Positions 47,083 through 58,203 of a DNA stretch of 64,000 nt are shown in pieces. The stretch is from Pyrenula massariospora. Its lineage: Eukaryota; Ascomycota; Eurotiomycetes; Pyrenulales; Pyrenulaceae. A program made the position numbers and the translations under genes. The notes under the pieces are model-generated. The model was not told where the DNA came from. It ran no database searches and worked only from the letters and a program-made list of their open reading frames with translations. Location: the NCBI GenBank assembly GCA_021030905.1, contig JAGFMI010000018.1:682001-746000 (forward strand), given 5' to 3'. How positions within the stretch are numbered: position 1 is the first letter of the stretch; every line of letters begins with the position of its first letter.

Positions 47083-50067
47083 ATGGATCTCCTACAACCA
47101 ACCATTTATCAACCCGTAACTCGGCAGGTCCGAGGGACGCAGCTTAATACCATAATCGAACATCCTCGAGAAACCCAATTTCGCGATAGCAAGTCTGGCC
47201 TGAGCTCTTCCGACGAGGGCACAATAGTCGGACGACCGTCCGAAATGGATCCAAGTGTATTCGTCGCAGTCGGTCGACGGTCAAAGCAAGAGAATGATTA
47301 CACTCCTTCACCGTTATCAGAAACGCAATCAACAGATCGGGGTAGGAGTTGGTCAGCACAGCATGCAGAGTTTGATGAGATGTATGATGTGTCAGATGAA
47401 GAGACCGAATTCAGCGAAACTTCTTCATACAAGAGAGACTCTGCCTCTAGCAGGCCAACGAGCTTTGCCACTGATACAACACGTAGCAGTCTTAATAGCA
47501 ACCAATCGAGTCGAAATCGCTATCCTGCAATCCAGATACCCGCGTCTGCAGTATGGCCTTCACTGAACAAGCCGCACAAAAGCTCGCCAGTTCCGCCCAC
47601 GCCGCCACCGAAGATACCTGTCTCGCCCGCTGTCTTGTCCTTACTTCCCAAATTCGTCCCGTCCGCCTATGCACCTCCATCTCTAGATGGAAGCGTGTCG
47701 TCCTCGGACCGACACTCAGCCCTCAGCGTTCCGGTCACTCCGGATATGCAAATCCTCGTGGAAGGTGAAGCTTGGGGTGGTAGTCCAGCTGTCCGCCTAC
47801 ATGTCGACCCTGATATTATACGAACACCATTATCCTCGAACTCGCCTATCATTCCTGAAGATGATGTAATTATTGAGAGGCCCGATGACTGGGACACGGC
47901 TGCTGGAACTTTTCCCGACGTGCCGGCGCATGAAGAAGCCTCGCCAACCTTACCACCTTTGCACAACTTCGACAATGAAAGATCAGAGTCTCCCTCTGAC
48001 TGTGGCGTTGAGTTGCCGTCGGACGCCTTGCGTACCCTCAATCAACTTGCCCCTGACAGGACTCCGGACCCTCTTTCGGAGACCTCTAGTGTAGGTCGGC
48101 TCGATGGGGAAATGCAAGAAATGATGCTTCCGCCAAGTCGTCCTAGAAGCGTAGATGGCGTCACCCCAGGTTCTGAGCTTTCCGGTTACAGCTTTTCTCA
48201 ATTAAGTATACCGTCACCGGGTGGATTTTTCCGCTCTCTAAAACCTGGTTCAAGACACACCTGGGCACCTGGTCAACTATCGAATCCTCCATCTTCAACG
48301 ACAGCGGAAAATTTCTACAATGTTCCTTGGCTTGAGCCAAAGGATAACATAGTCGAGCAGGTGATTTTGGCTGATGACACCACCACCGATGGACCTCCTA
48401 CAGCTCGACAACCCATCGCGTCCTCGGTGGCTCCAAATCATGATGGAGGGTATGTTCCGAGACCAGAAACAAGTGGTAGCACATCTGGCAGCAGCAGCCT
48501 GGATACTGTTCAGGAGATCAGACCCGGCAAAATAGCCTACGAATACGAGGAAGCCTACGAAGAGGAACTAATGCAATCGGCTGTGGCGAATCTAGATCGT
48601 ACAAGTGTCTGGCTATCTGCGCAAGCTACATATCTTTCAGCATTGCGGGAGACGAATCCACAAAATGATCTGAATGCTGACCTGTTGGCTGAAAGAGGAC
48701 TGACGAAGCACACGAGGGGCGAGTCGCTCGACTCTCCGTTGAAAAAGGTTGTTCGGTTCCTCGAAGACGCCGTCAAGGAATCAGACGAGCTGACAAAGAT
48801 TGAATCGAGTACAGCAGAATCAATTTATTATCAAGGCTTTCAGCATGTGAGGCGTAGCTCCAAGCGAAGGGACAGCTTCGTGCATAGTACGCCTCGCTTT
48901 GATGCGGTTCAGGCGGGACGCGTTACCATGCCTGACAGCCACATCGACCAGCTTATGGGCAAATTCGAGATCAAAGAGCCGCAACGTCCGAAATACGTAG
49001 GACCCTTCTCGCAAAATCCACGTGCGACTGGAATGGATTGGACGCCTGCACAGATGGCGTTTATGCGATGCGAGCGCGAACAAGCAGCTCTGGATCAGCT
49101 TTCTGTCCCTTTCTGGATTGTCGAGGCCATGAAATATCTGAACGGCGGTAGACTTTTCGCCGGGCCTGCTGCAAGACGCCTGTCGCGTGCCGTCCTTCCC
49201 CTCGACCATCCCGATTGTGTCGGTAAGAACCGTGTCAGAGTTCTTGATCTCGGCGGCCAAGGAGTTTGCGATTGGGCCTGGCACTGTGCCCGTGAATGGA
49301 GAAACGTAAAGACGTACACCGTTGTGACCAAAGAGCAGGCCATCAAGCCGCCCGTCAAGGGGCCCTCAAATCACCGCCAAGTCTCTGTTCCGCGACTCTG
49401 GCAACTACCCTTCCGAGACAACTACTTTGACGTCATCTCTGCACGCTCCCTTCACTCTCTCCTAAAGGCCGAGCAAGTCATCGGTGAATCCTCGGACGAA
49501 TACGACCTTACCCTACGAGAATGCTACCGCGTCCTGAAACCCGGTGGTTATATCGAATTCATGCTCATGGACTCGATGGTTTCCCATGCGGGACCACGTG
49601 GCACCGCCATGTCAGTGGAATTCGGCTTCAACCTCAAGACCCGTGGATACGATCCCGCTCCAACAAAAGCCTGGCTCGGCCGCCTGCGCAAGGCACGCTT
49701 TGCAGGCATCAAGCGGGCATGGATGTTTCTACCGATGGGAACGCCCATGCAAGAGCAGGGAAAGCTACCTGAGGCGCCGCCGCCGGATCCGGAGACGCCT
49801 GTCGAGGCGGTTGAGGCTGTGCTGGGACCGGTGGGAAGTACCAGGGATGTGGCCAACATTACGGGCTTGCTCGGTTCGTGGCTTTGGGAGCAATGGATGT
49901 TGAAACTTCAGATGGAGATGGGCTGGGGAAGGGAGAGATGGCTAGAGGGAGTGGTAGAGGTCATTGAGGAAGGAAGGAAGGGGAATTCCGGGTGGGAGTG
50001 TTTGAGTGGTTGGGCGAGGAAGCCAAAGCGAAAGGCGAGAGCTCGGACAAACGAGGCTGAGAGCTGA
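47083..50067 (+). CDS. Large protein with C-terminal SAM-dependent methyltransferase domain
   Basis: One uninterrupted exon, 994 aa, unusual here where most genes have introns. Residues 1 to about 470 are Ser/Pro/Thr-rich and disordered (for example SSPVPPTPPPKIP). A conserved helical stretch follows (about 480-640; TSVWLSAQATYLSALRETN). From about 690 it contains a class-I methyltransferase domain: RVLDLGGQGVCDWAWHC (motif I, about 719), LPFRDNYFDVISARSLHSLL (about 777), YRVLKPGGYIEFMLMDS (about 815). Substrate unknown. The long Ser-rich N-terminus points to regulation by phosphorylation rather than a simple metabolic enzyme, but that is inference. The 3' third becomes strongly G-rich. Confidence 0.88.
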   Translation: MDLLQPTIYQPVTRQVRGTQLNTIIEHPRETQFRDSKSGLSSSDEGTIVGRPSEMDPSVFVAVGRRSKQENDYTPSPLSETQSTDRGRSWSAQHAEFDEMYDVSDEETEFSETSSYKRDSASSRPTSFATDTTRSSLNSNQSSRNRYPAIQIPASAVWPSLNKPHKSSPVPPTPPPKIPVSPAVLSLLPKFVPSAYAPPSLDGSVSSSDRHSALSVPVTPDMQILVEGEAWGGSPAVRLHVDPDIIRTPLSSNSPIIPEDDVIIERPDDWDTAAGTFPDVPAHEEASPTLPPLHNFDNERSESPSDCGVELPSDALRTLNQLAPDRTPDPLSETSSVGRLDGEMQEMMLPPSRPRSVDGVTPGSELSGYSFSQLSIPSPGGFFRSLKPGSRHTWAPGQLSNPPSSTTAENFYNVPWLEPKDNIVEQVILADDTTTDGPPTARQPIASSVAPNHDGGYVPRPETSGSTSGSSSLDTVQEIRPGKIAYEYEEAYEEELMQSAVANLDRTSVWLSAQATYLSALRETNPQNDLNADLLAERGLTKHTRGESLDSPLKKVVRFLEDAVKESDELTKIESSTAESIYYQGFQHVRRSSKRRDSFVHSTPRFDAVQAGRVTMPDSHIDQLMGKFEIKEPQRPKYVGPFSQNPRATGMDWTPAQMAFMRCEREQAALDQLSVPFWIVEAMKYLNGGRLFAGPAARRLSRAVLPLDHPDCVGKNRVRVLDLGGQGVCDWAWHCAREWRNVKTYTVVTKEQAIKPPVKGPSNHRQVSVPRLWQLPFRDNYFDVISARSLHSLLKAEQVIGESSDEYDLTLRECYRVLKPGGYIEFMLMDSMVSHAGPRGTAMSVEFGFNLKTRGYDPAPTKAWLGRLRKARFAGIKRAWMFLPMGTPMQEQGKLPEAPPPDPETPVEAVEAVLGPVGSTRDVANITGLLGSWLWEQWMLKLQMEMGWGRERWLEGVVEVIEEGRKGNSGWECLSGWARKPKRKARARTNEAES

Positions 50068-51174
50068 GCATCATCGGGAAGTCATGAGGGAAAATCTGGA
50101 CGCGTGACGCTTGACATGCAAATTTTTTTACTGATTGCATGATTAGAAAGAAGTGGGCGGCTTTCTGTCTCGAGGAGTTATAACGTAATATCGGGGATGG
50201 CAGCTAAATGCACATACGGACACAGGGTGACGAGATCAAGAACGGAATTAGATCGTTGTAGGAGGACAATCTAGTATCAATTAAATCCAAATTGCTGACT
50301 TCCCCTTACACGCAGCTCGATTAGACGTAACAAAGATCTGTCCTCACTTGTAACCTAAATGACCATTAGCGTAGGCATTGGCTGGACGCTTACCGACGGA
50401 GGGAGTCTTTGCCTTACAGTAGGCAGTTGAAAATCCAAGTTCCTGTCCAAGAAGTAGGTCATTCGAGCTTAGGTACCTGCTCACCAATTTTTAGTGTGGT
50501 AGTACCTGTGCCGCTTGGGACCTCGCTGACCGACCATGTTCCTAATGTAGCTAGTCAAAGTTGTGCCAGGCACTACGTTCCTGCTATCCTGCAAGCGAAG
50601 TCATACATTATCCCTTTACACATTATCCATGAGCCTCATCATGTGCCAACTTCCGGAATCTGCCGAACGATCTGCTGAGCTGCTCCTTCGCCTCTGGATA
50701 CTGACGGTAGCATTCCTACTTCTGCCTCCAATTATCGAAAATATCCCTCTAGATAATGGGCTTGTTCCTTCCATCTGAACGGCACTATCTTCGTAGAGAT
50801 GTCACGCGTCATTTATCTTACATACGAATTGCACAAGTCCCTGGTTATGCGGCTAGCCTCGAAAGATGACTTTGAGGGAATAAGTGATAGTGTTCTTCGT
50901 AGGGAGTACCCTCGTGAGTTGAAAAAAATCCTAGAGGCAGTGTTCTAAGATCCTGTAGGATTAAGGCATCTTCAAAGCGGTTCAAGATATCTGTTTTAGC
51001 GGGTTTTGAGATCTATATAAGACAGCAAAGTCTGACAATGTTGTTTCCTCCATCCAGACCTTCTTCTACATTTCGAGTCTTCCATTTGTGTCTCCCTAAC
51101 CATCACAGAAATCCCCAATCCTTAACCTACCTCCAAATCCCAACCGCATCAACCAACCTCAGAGATCCACCACC
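50068..51174. other. Intergenic region with promoter of the CAP gene
   Basis: No supported gene. The right end holds a TATA box and a C/CT-rich 5' leader (51055-51174) for the CAP gene. Confidence 0.6.
51013..51021 (+). promoter_or_regulatory. TATA box of the CAP-domain gene
   Basis: CTATATAAG, about 155 bases upstream of the ATG and followed by a pyrimidine-rich leader, which fits a strong inducible fungal promoter. Confidence 0.6.
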
Positions 51175-51615
51175 ATGTCCTTAACCCCAGACCAACAATC
51201 CGCCCTCGACCTCCACAACCAAGCCCGCTCCGCGGTCAACGTCCCCCCGCTCACATGGGACTCCACCCTCGCCGACAACGCGACCGCCTACGCCCAAGTC
51301 CTCGCCCAGACGCCCGGCGACCTGCGCCACAGCGACGGCAGCACGCGCCCCAACCAGGGCGAGAACCTCTTCTACGTCTCGAGCGGCGGGACCACGTTCG
51401 TGACCGCGACGCAGGTCTGGCTGGACGAGCAGAGTAATTATCATGGGGAGCCGATTCCGCAGGGGGACTTTGAGCACTACGGGCATTATACGCAGTGTGT
51501 GTGGCGGGCGACGACGGGGGTGGGGTTGGGCATGGCGAATGATGTGGATGGGGGGACGTATGTGGTGGGGAGGTATAGTCCGGAGGGGAATATTCAGGAT
51601 CAGACGCCGTATTAG
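51175..51615 (+). CDS. CAP-superfamily (SCP/PR-1-like) protein without signal peptide
   Basis: A single exon, 146 aa, preceded by CACCACCATG. Seen: the CAP core from residue 7 on, with LDLHNQAR (His14), LRHSDGS, QGENLF (Glu63), GHYTQCVWR (His104) and VVGRYSPEGN. The His/Glu cavity residues typical of the family are present. Most fungal PR-1 proteins carry a signal peptide and six or more Cys; this one starts directly at the CAP domain and has one Cys (108), so it resembles intracellular or unconventionally exported GAPR-1-like members. The only upstream ATG near the expected transcription start (51038) is in another frame and does not add a leader. CAP proteins bind sterols or lipids in several systems. 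The gene has an extreme C-to-G composition gradient. Confidence 0.88.
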   Translation: MSLTPDQQSALDLHNQARSAVNVPPLTWDSTLADNATAYAQVLAQTPGDLRHSDGSTRPNQGENLFYVSSGGTTFVTATQVWLDEQSNYHGEPIPQGDFEHYGHYTQCVWRATTGVGLGMANDVDGGTYVVGRYSPEGNIQDQTPY

Positions 51616-52704
51616 AGGGGGGTTTGGATAGAGCGAGATTTAGATTGGAATTTTTGGATGAAGGTACAGATTAGATTCTTGGGACGGAGATAGATTGTTA
51701 GATCACCGCATCCCACAAGATATTGCTTAAGAACATTATCTGTCGCGTTGGGAACTTCGTCTAGGACGAAGACCCATACATCCTCCTCATCTATTCCCTT
51801 CCCTCCAAGCCTACCTCCCATCCTTCGCTACAAAGCCTCCCGTCTTCCATTCTCAAACATGCTCTCTCCAACCCCTCCCCCCCTCTCCCTACTTCTTCTC
51901 CGTCGACACCCCTCTCGCGAGCTTAAGTACAACCGCGTTCAAGCCGCCAAAGACGCCTTGATGGCGGCAGAATTCGCTTCAATTCTACCCCCTAAAAACC
52001 TGTACCAAGGTTGAAAAAGTGTGTCGTTGGTCTAGGCCGCTGTTGAAATAGTCCGACGTGTCACTTGAAGCTCGCCCGTCTCGCTCCCCGGGTCAAGCAT
52101 TTTGTTCGGTTGATGGTGCGGCCGATTCAGACGGGACTATTGTGTGAGGGGCTTCTGTGCCTACGATAGGGGTTGGATGGATTCGATCATGGTAAAGGTG
52201 GCTATGTCTTGGGTGCCTCCTATCAATGGTCAATAGCTAGGTTAGCATCTATCCCTTATTTATTTGGTGCTGGGAGCTAGAGGAGGGAGAATGCCATTGT
52301 GGGAATGCATGGGATGTAATAGTAAAACGAAGAGCATGGTGAACGTTTGGAAAGGCTAGATAGTTTTCTAGGCATTCGCATGATTTAAAAGGTTACGCCG
52401 CAAGAAGCCTTTCGAGGGTTTGGAATTGACCTGAGCGTGGCCGCAAATGTGTGGAAATAGAGGGCCTTGGAAGACTTATACTCCGCATCCCTCTTGGCAC
52501 TAACAAAACGATCTAACAAACACAATAACCGTCCGACCTGCTCTCAAGCTTCATACTATCCCTTTCCCACAAATCAAACATACAATAAACAAAGACTGCC
52601 CATACCGCATACTCCTCAACCCTTTCTCCCCCATCTCCAATCCCCCCACCAACCTCCGCTCTCCCTCCCTCCCCACCACCCCCAAACAAAAAAAAGAAGA
52701 AGCG
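51616..52704. other. Intergenic region
   Basis: No supported gene. 51760-51920 is C-rich and 52085-52190 G-rich. 52560-52704 is the C-rich 5' leader of LSM2. Confidence 0.55.
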
Positions 52705-53095
52705 ATGCTCTTCTTCTCCTTCTTCAAAACCCTCCTCAACCAACCCCTCACCATCGAGCTCAAAAACGACCTCGTCATCACCGGCACCCTGAAGTCCGTG
52801 GACCAGTACCTCAACATCAAGCTCGATGACGTCAGCGTCGCGGACGAGGCCCGGTACCCGCACCTGAGCTCGGTGAAGAATGTGTTTATCCGCGGGAGCG
52901 TGGTGAGGTATGTGTACTTGCCGGCGGCGGAGGTGGATCGGGGGTTGTTGGAGGACGCTAGTCGGAGAGGTGAGTTTTTTTTTTCTTTCTTTTTTGGGGG
53001 GGGGGGTTTGCTGAGCGAGGTTGGTGGGGGATGAGGTTGAGTTGAGGCTGACGGGATGTTTAGAGGCGGCGAATCAAGCTGGGAAGGGGAGATGA
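52705..53095 (+). CDS. LSM2: U6 snRNA-associated Sm-like protein LSm2
   Basis: Exons 52705-52969 and 53064-53095 (98 aa). The intron starts GTGAG and continues with long T and G runs. It is a subunit of the LSm1-7 (mRNA decay, cytoplasm) and LSm2-8 (U6 snRNA, nucleus) rings. Seen: the Sm1 motif (LTIELKNDLVITGTLKSVDQ, residues 15-34, then YLNIKLDDVSV), the Sm2 motif (FIRGSVVRYVYLP, about 62-74), and the family start MLFFSFFKTL. The last exon adds only ten residues (EAANQAGKGR). Length fits LSm2 of other fungi. Confidence 0.95.
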
Positions 53096-56000
53096 TGTTG
53101 ATGCCAATCATCGGTATCTATTCAGAAGCGAGATCTCTACGACGATGCTGGCCGCCGGTGGATAAAGCCGGTCTTTGTGGGTGGATTAGGGTGTAGTTAC
53201 GGATCCCGCTTCAAAGCTATCGCTCGCCGCGAGAGATGCTCTTGGGCATGACAGCATCAAGCGTATACGAGCCAGGGAGTCAGGCTCGCTGCGTTTGCTC
53301 GACTGTGCTTTGAGGAGAATGATTGATGAAGGACTGTTGCGTTGGAGCGCGCTGGGGCAGAAGCTTAATAGTTTAGCATTTAAGAAACACCTGGGCATCT
53401 TAAAGATTGCGGAGGCTTGATTCACTCGTCTCGATGCGGCTACGCGACCAGACGATTAATTGCGAGAGGTGATTTCTAACAAGATTGCTGCATGCTGTCG
53501 GTCCACACAATACACTCTACGATGACTTTCACGTCTTCCAAGCAGAAAAGGCTTTAAACGCAAATCTGAAAAATTTCTCATTTTGCTATTTCGTGCTCTC
53601 TTCTACGATGTCTTTCTTAAATTTGATATCAACGTGATCTGTTCGTAGCCAGAACTGTATGGAGGGCCTTTCTAGGTCTTCAGCTCAAGATGTGCTCCAA
53701 CGACACTGGCATGCAGCTCTGTCATGCGGTCTTGTCATACGGTCTTGCCATGCGAAGCCAGTCACGATGAGCCGAATACTAACAAACGTAACTGTCCACA
53801 AACAAACATGTCCCGAGTTGTCATCTATCACCAATTCTCTAAATAGACTGTGCGTTACCCCATTGCATGCAGCGGCTTGATCAAGTCTGTGCTAGTTGAG
53901 TCTCTCAAGATTCATTCAACCGATATATCAAAGCCCTGCTAGATTGGCGTAGAATTGATTGAAGTGTGATCAGACAGATGAAGACTTCACCTCAAATAAC
54001 AACCCACTCGCAAGCCTCAGACGCATCGGATCCTTGTCCATATTGTCGAAACCGTCGTTTTGAAGGCCGGGCCAAGCACCAAGTATGACTGATACTACGG
54101 AACATTCATGGCTGACAGCAGAGCCGAAATGGCTTGTGCGCTAAAAAGGTTTGCTGTGAGCCGATCGGCGTCCAGGATATCTCAAGTCACTGTGTAGGAG
54201 CTCTGCGATGAAGTTCAAGAAAGTGCGTGCTCCTGCGATGCGACGATGAAACGGAACCGAGAGGAGCCGACGCTTATGAGCTAGATCTTCCATTTCGACA
54301 AAGAAATGCTACTTCGTGGGAGATGGTACGCCACATAACTTAGCAAGTGATTCGGCTGCACCTTCACTGATCGCAGTGACAGCTGCCAGCGGCAGAATTT
54401 CCAACATGCGCACGATCCCTCGCTTTTGCAGCAGTGGTCGAAATTGGGTTTCTAGACCGACCCAGGACCTATCGAAATGATCATTCAGACAGTGCTGTGC
54501 GGGTTATGGAGGCTACCCGATAGGAATTCGACCTGGTGAGCAACCTTTTGCTCCGCCTTTGGTGTTTCCTCGAGCATTCTCGACGCAGTGTGCTCGTTGC
54601 TCAAATCTAGAATGGCAGCGTACCAGCCACCAGGAGAAATTTCGTGGGGCCTCAGCCTACAAGGCTATGATGCGTGATGGCGCGATCGTCAGAGTGCTGG
54701 TCATCTTTGACCAGACTTTCAGTTGGGGGTTGTTGAAGTTGACGTGCTGTGAAGGGGAAGGTGGACGGAAAAGGTGCGGTTTCTAGGGATATATGAGGGC
54801 GATGCGTTGAATGCGGTTTCATGAGGGGCAAGGGCGGTAAATTGGGGAGATGTAGTGATGCCGATTGCTGGGTGGTGAGAGTGGCCCGCAGGTTAAGTGG
54901 GTAGGGCTCATTGGAACACTCCTGGGGCGACGAGGTCTTGCTGGAGCTTCCAGAGCTTGCTGATTTGGAATATTCAGAATACGTCGGATCCGTCAATGTG
55001 CTTGAGGAAGAACTGGAAACGCACATGACGTTCAAGGGGAAAAGAGTTTCACCATGGGAAAAAGGTCGTAAATCTAGAGCAACGTAGGTGGGAGGGAGCT
55101 TCTGATGAAGTAAGCTTGTTCATGGTGCGGATCCTGGACGGGAAATTAGTCCCTTGCCTCTGAAAAACTCTGACCAAGAGCCGAAAGGAAGCGGGAGCAT
55201 AAGCTGGCGTTGAAGTTTTTATACATATGATCACTCTAAATCGGAGCCGTCCTAATAAGGAAGGTACCTAGGTCGCGACGTGAGGAGTTTTACTTAGCTC
55301 TGACCCAGCCCAAATTGCATTCATCCTCTGCAAAAGGTATTGCAGAACCGTCCTGCTGCTCGGACTCGACGAGCACAGTACCGATTAGGAGAAGTCTTTG
55401 AATCCGCCACAGGGCTCGCGCCGAGAACCTGTGGCTTAAATTGGCTTTTGTGGAGTCATTTCTATCTTGACGCTTTTTCCCGCGATTACTGCAGGCACAT
55501 ATCGGTCATGGGTCCCATGGGGATCTGCTGCTTGTGGAATCGCGTGCAACACTCCCGACTCCCGGGGGAGTAGTTAGTAAGGTTAGATTTGGCCCCAGAG
55601 TCAACTTCTCGGGATGGATGGGGGCCGTGATTGTGGTCCGTGCATTGACCCAAGTCGCTGGAATTAGAAGGTGGAAAAGAGGGTGGTGATGCGCTGAAAG
55701 TATTCGTGAAAGGCCCTAAGGGGCGATCTTCTCCCGCCCAAGCCAGCAAATAATCATGGCTCATATCAACCAGAGCAGCATATGAGGCTATGGCGCCCGG
55801 ACGGCCTACCGTCGTGACATTGACCTTTACGCCGGGAATGGAAACGTTAGGGATTGTCAGGTCACCGAACTGATCTTTAAGTCCCCGAAGGACGGTTCGT
55901 TTTCGCATAGCTTTTCCGCCTCCAAGCGCACTTTTGTTAAGCGAATCCAGAGATCGTCGGTGGGGTAGGCGGCTGACAGCAGCAGTAGGCTCTAGAGCGA

Positions 56001-57100
56001 CCAAGATTCAATCCGTCTTCCAAAAATTCACCTGAGATCTAATCCAAAGGATAGAATGGTCAGGAAATTGGCCTCTCCTGGAGCTCCCGTCTGCCTCAAC
56101 TCGTCAAAGGCGTACTGTTCGTTCCGAATCACAATGAGATGCCAGAAGAACAATGTTGCATGCCTATGTCAGCGGCTTGGAAAAGACCTAGCCCCCAATA
56201 GCAGGACGCGCCTGCAACCCTGCCGCCTTGGAAACGAAGATCGTAGAACCATGAGATGATGAGCACCGAGTCGACGTCTGATCTTAGTATTCCTCAGGTG
56301 GACGGATCTGCATCATGGGCGAAGAAGCGAATGATCAACACATGGTTTACAAAAGTCCATAATGGAAGGGCGAGACTCACTTCGTTTTGCGGTGCCACCA
56401 TGTGCAGGAAAGAAACATCCTTCACATACGCATCTTCCTAGTGAAGGAGGTCAGACCTCCTGTGTTGTCTACTGACGTCGAATTGGAAGTGGCGCTACCG
56501 CACCAGAGAAGACCGATTGATCGCTGTAGTTGCGGGCAATCGGCTCCCGCCGGGAAACTTTACGTGGTGGAAGGGCATTGACAAGTTTGAAGCGATATTC
56601 CTGGGAACTCGTAGGAAACCTGGGGTGCCTCTGTGAGGCCCGTATGGTCGACAGGCTAGATCGAGTGTATCTATTTTACGCAACACCCCACGCCGGGAGA
56701 CAGTGGCTATTTTTGACTTTAGTAACGCTTTTTTCGAATTCCCCCGCACCGGCGTTTGCAGAGGACTGTCGAGAAATTGATAGTGGATCTGAGCGGTCCT
56801 TCAAGGGAGGAACTCTGCAGGTGAGGACATGACTGGCATTCCAGACCTGGAAACTCGGCCAAGTACCGTGTCCAAGGTTCCACAGCGTCAATGTAGGTGA
56901 GAGTGCGGGCCTTGGCACTTTTCGAAGCTTTCTGCAGATTACGGAAAGCCCGGGATTTTGCAACTGCTGGAAAGTTCCTTGGCAATCAATTTGGGCCGTC
57001 AAGCTCTTCACCTGCTTGAATTCCATGCACAATCCACGTGTCTTGGTCTAGCACGAAACTTTGAAGCTTATTCCGTGTTCACCGTCAGCATCTTCCCGAC
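53096..57100. other. 4-kb gene-poor stretch
   Basis: I could not support any gene. Two longer minus-strand frames, 54652-55035 (127 aa, Ser/Pro/His-rich) and 55486-56004 (172 aa, with FGDLTIPNVSIPGVKVNV), have no known motif. The right end is the promoter, and possibly a missing 5' exon, of the alpha/beta hydrolase. Confidence 0.45.
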
Positions 57101-58203
57101 ATGCTGGAGCGGAGAGAATACTTCTACGTTGGCGGCAGGTACACAAAGGATGCCCTGGGACAACACTTCATGCTCGACCAGACGTATGTAGAGAGGATAA
57201 GTCCAGCATCTGGCAGCACGAAACCCTATCCGTTGGTATTTCTGCATGGCGGGGCACAGACAGGTACCGTAAGTTGACACTCCCCTTGAAAAGAACGGGA
57301 AGTGACCAATGGGATGGGAGCAAGAATTGGCTGAACAAGCCGGACGGGTCGCCAGGCTGGATCGATTATTTTCTCGCCCAAGGCTACGAATGCTATGTTT
57401 TTGATCAACCCAGTCGTGGCCGCTCGCCCTGTTTGCCTGGGAGTGGCAGCCTCCAAGCCTATCCGGTTGACTTCATCCAGGACCGCTTCACAGCTCCTAA
57501 GAACCGAGGGCTTTGGCCGCAGGCTTCGCTGCACACCCAGTGGCCCGGATCTGGTGTGATGGGAGACAAGTATTTTGATGCATACTATTCTTCATGCGTG
57601 CCCACTCTGAGTTCCACGACCGACCAGCAAACCAGGAGCCAATCAGCGGGAGTATCGTTGTTGGACCACATCAAAAATCCGGTGATTCTGGTTGGGCATT
57701 CCCAGGGTGGGATGATGGCTTGGTTGGTCGCGGACGCTCGTCCACAACTAGTCAGGGCAATGATATCGCTAGAGCCGACCGGGCCTCCATTCAACCAAAC
57801 TATTTTCTCTTCGCAGCCAGCTAGAGCCTACGGGCTGACTGATATTCCAATATCATACGATCCACCTGTCAGTGATCCGTCTAAGGACCTCGCAAAGCAG
57901 AGCATCAGAGGTCCGACCGCTGAAGGGCTTGGGGTTGCATATATTATTCAGGCAACACGCCCCCCTCCGCGCCAATTGATTCAATTGAAAGACATCCCAG
58001 TCTTGCTCGTTACAGCGGAGGCATCATATCATGCACTATACGATTGGTGTACAGTTGACTATCTTCAGCAGGCCGGGGTATCTGTGGAGCACATGGAACT
58101 GGCCAAGCATGGCGTTCACGGCAACGGACATATGATGTTTCTTGAGAAGAACAGTGACGAGATTGCCGAGCTTCTTCACAACTGGCTGAAAGGTCTCACT
58201 TAG
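57101..58203 (+). CDS. Alpha/beta-hydrolase fold protein
   Basis: Exons 57101-57268 and 57325-58203 (348 aa from this ATG); the intron begins GTAAGTTG and the join restores HGGAQTGTNWLNKPDG. The start is uncertain: the frame is open to 57065 and a signal-peptide exon further upstream is possible. Seen: the oxyanion HGG motif (residue 49), VFDQPSRGRSP, the nucleophile elbow VGHSQGGMMAW with Ser at about 173, the acid region DIPVLLVTAEASYH, and a C-terminal HGVHGNGHMMFLEKN supplying the His. This is the set expected of an esterase/hydrolase of the secreted fungal type that starts EYFYVGGRY. Substrate unknown. It stands alone in a gene-poor region. Confidence 0.85.

Noticed and set aside
51748-52014. 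88-aa frame between the CAP gene and LSM2
   Set aside because: Pro/Ser/Leu-rich product of a C-rich tract, no motif, no fitting context.
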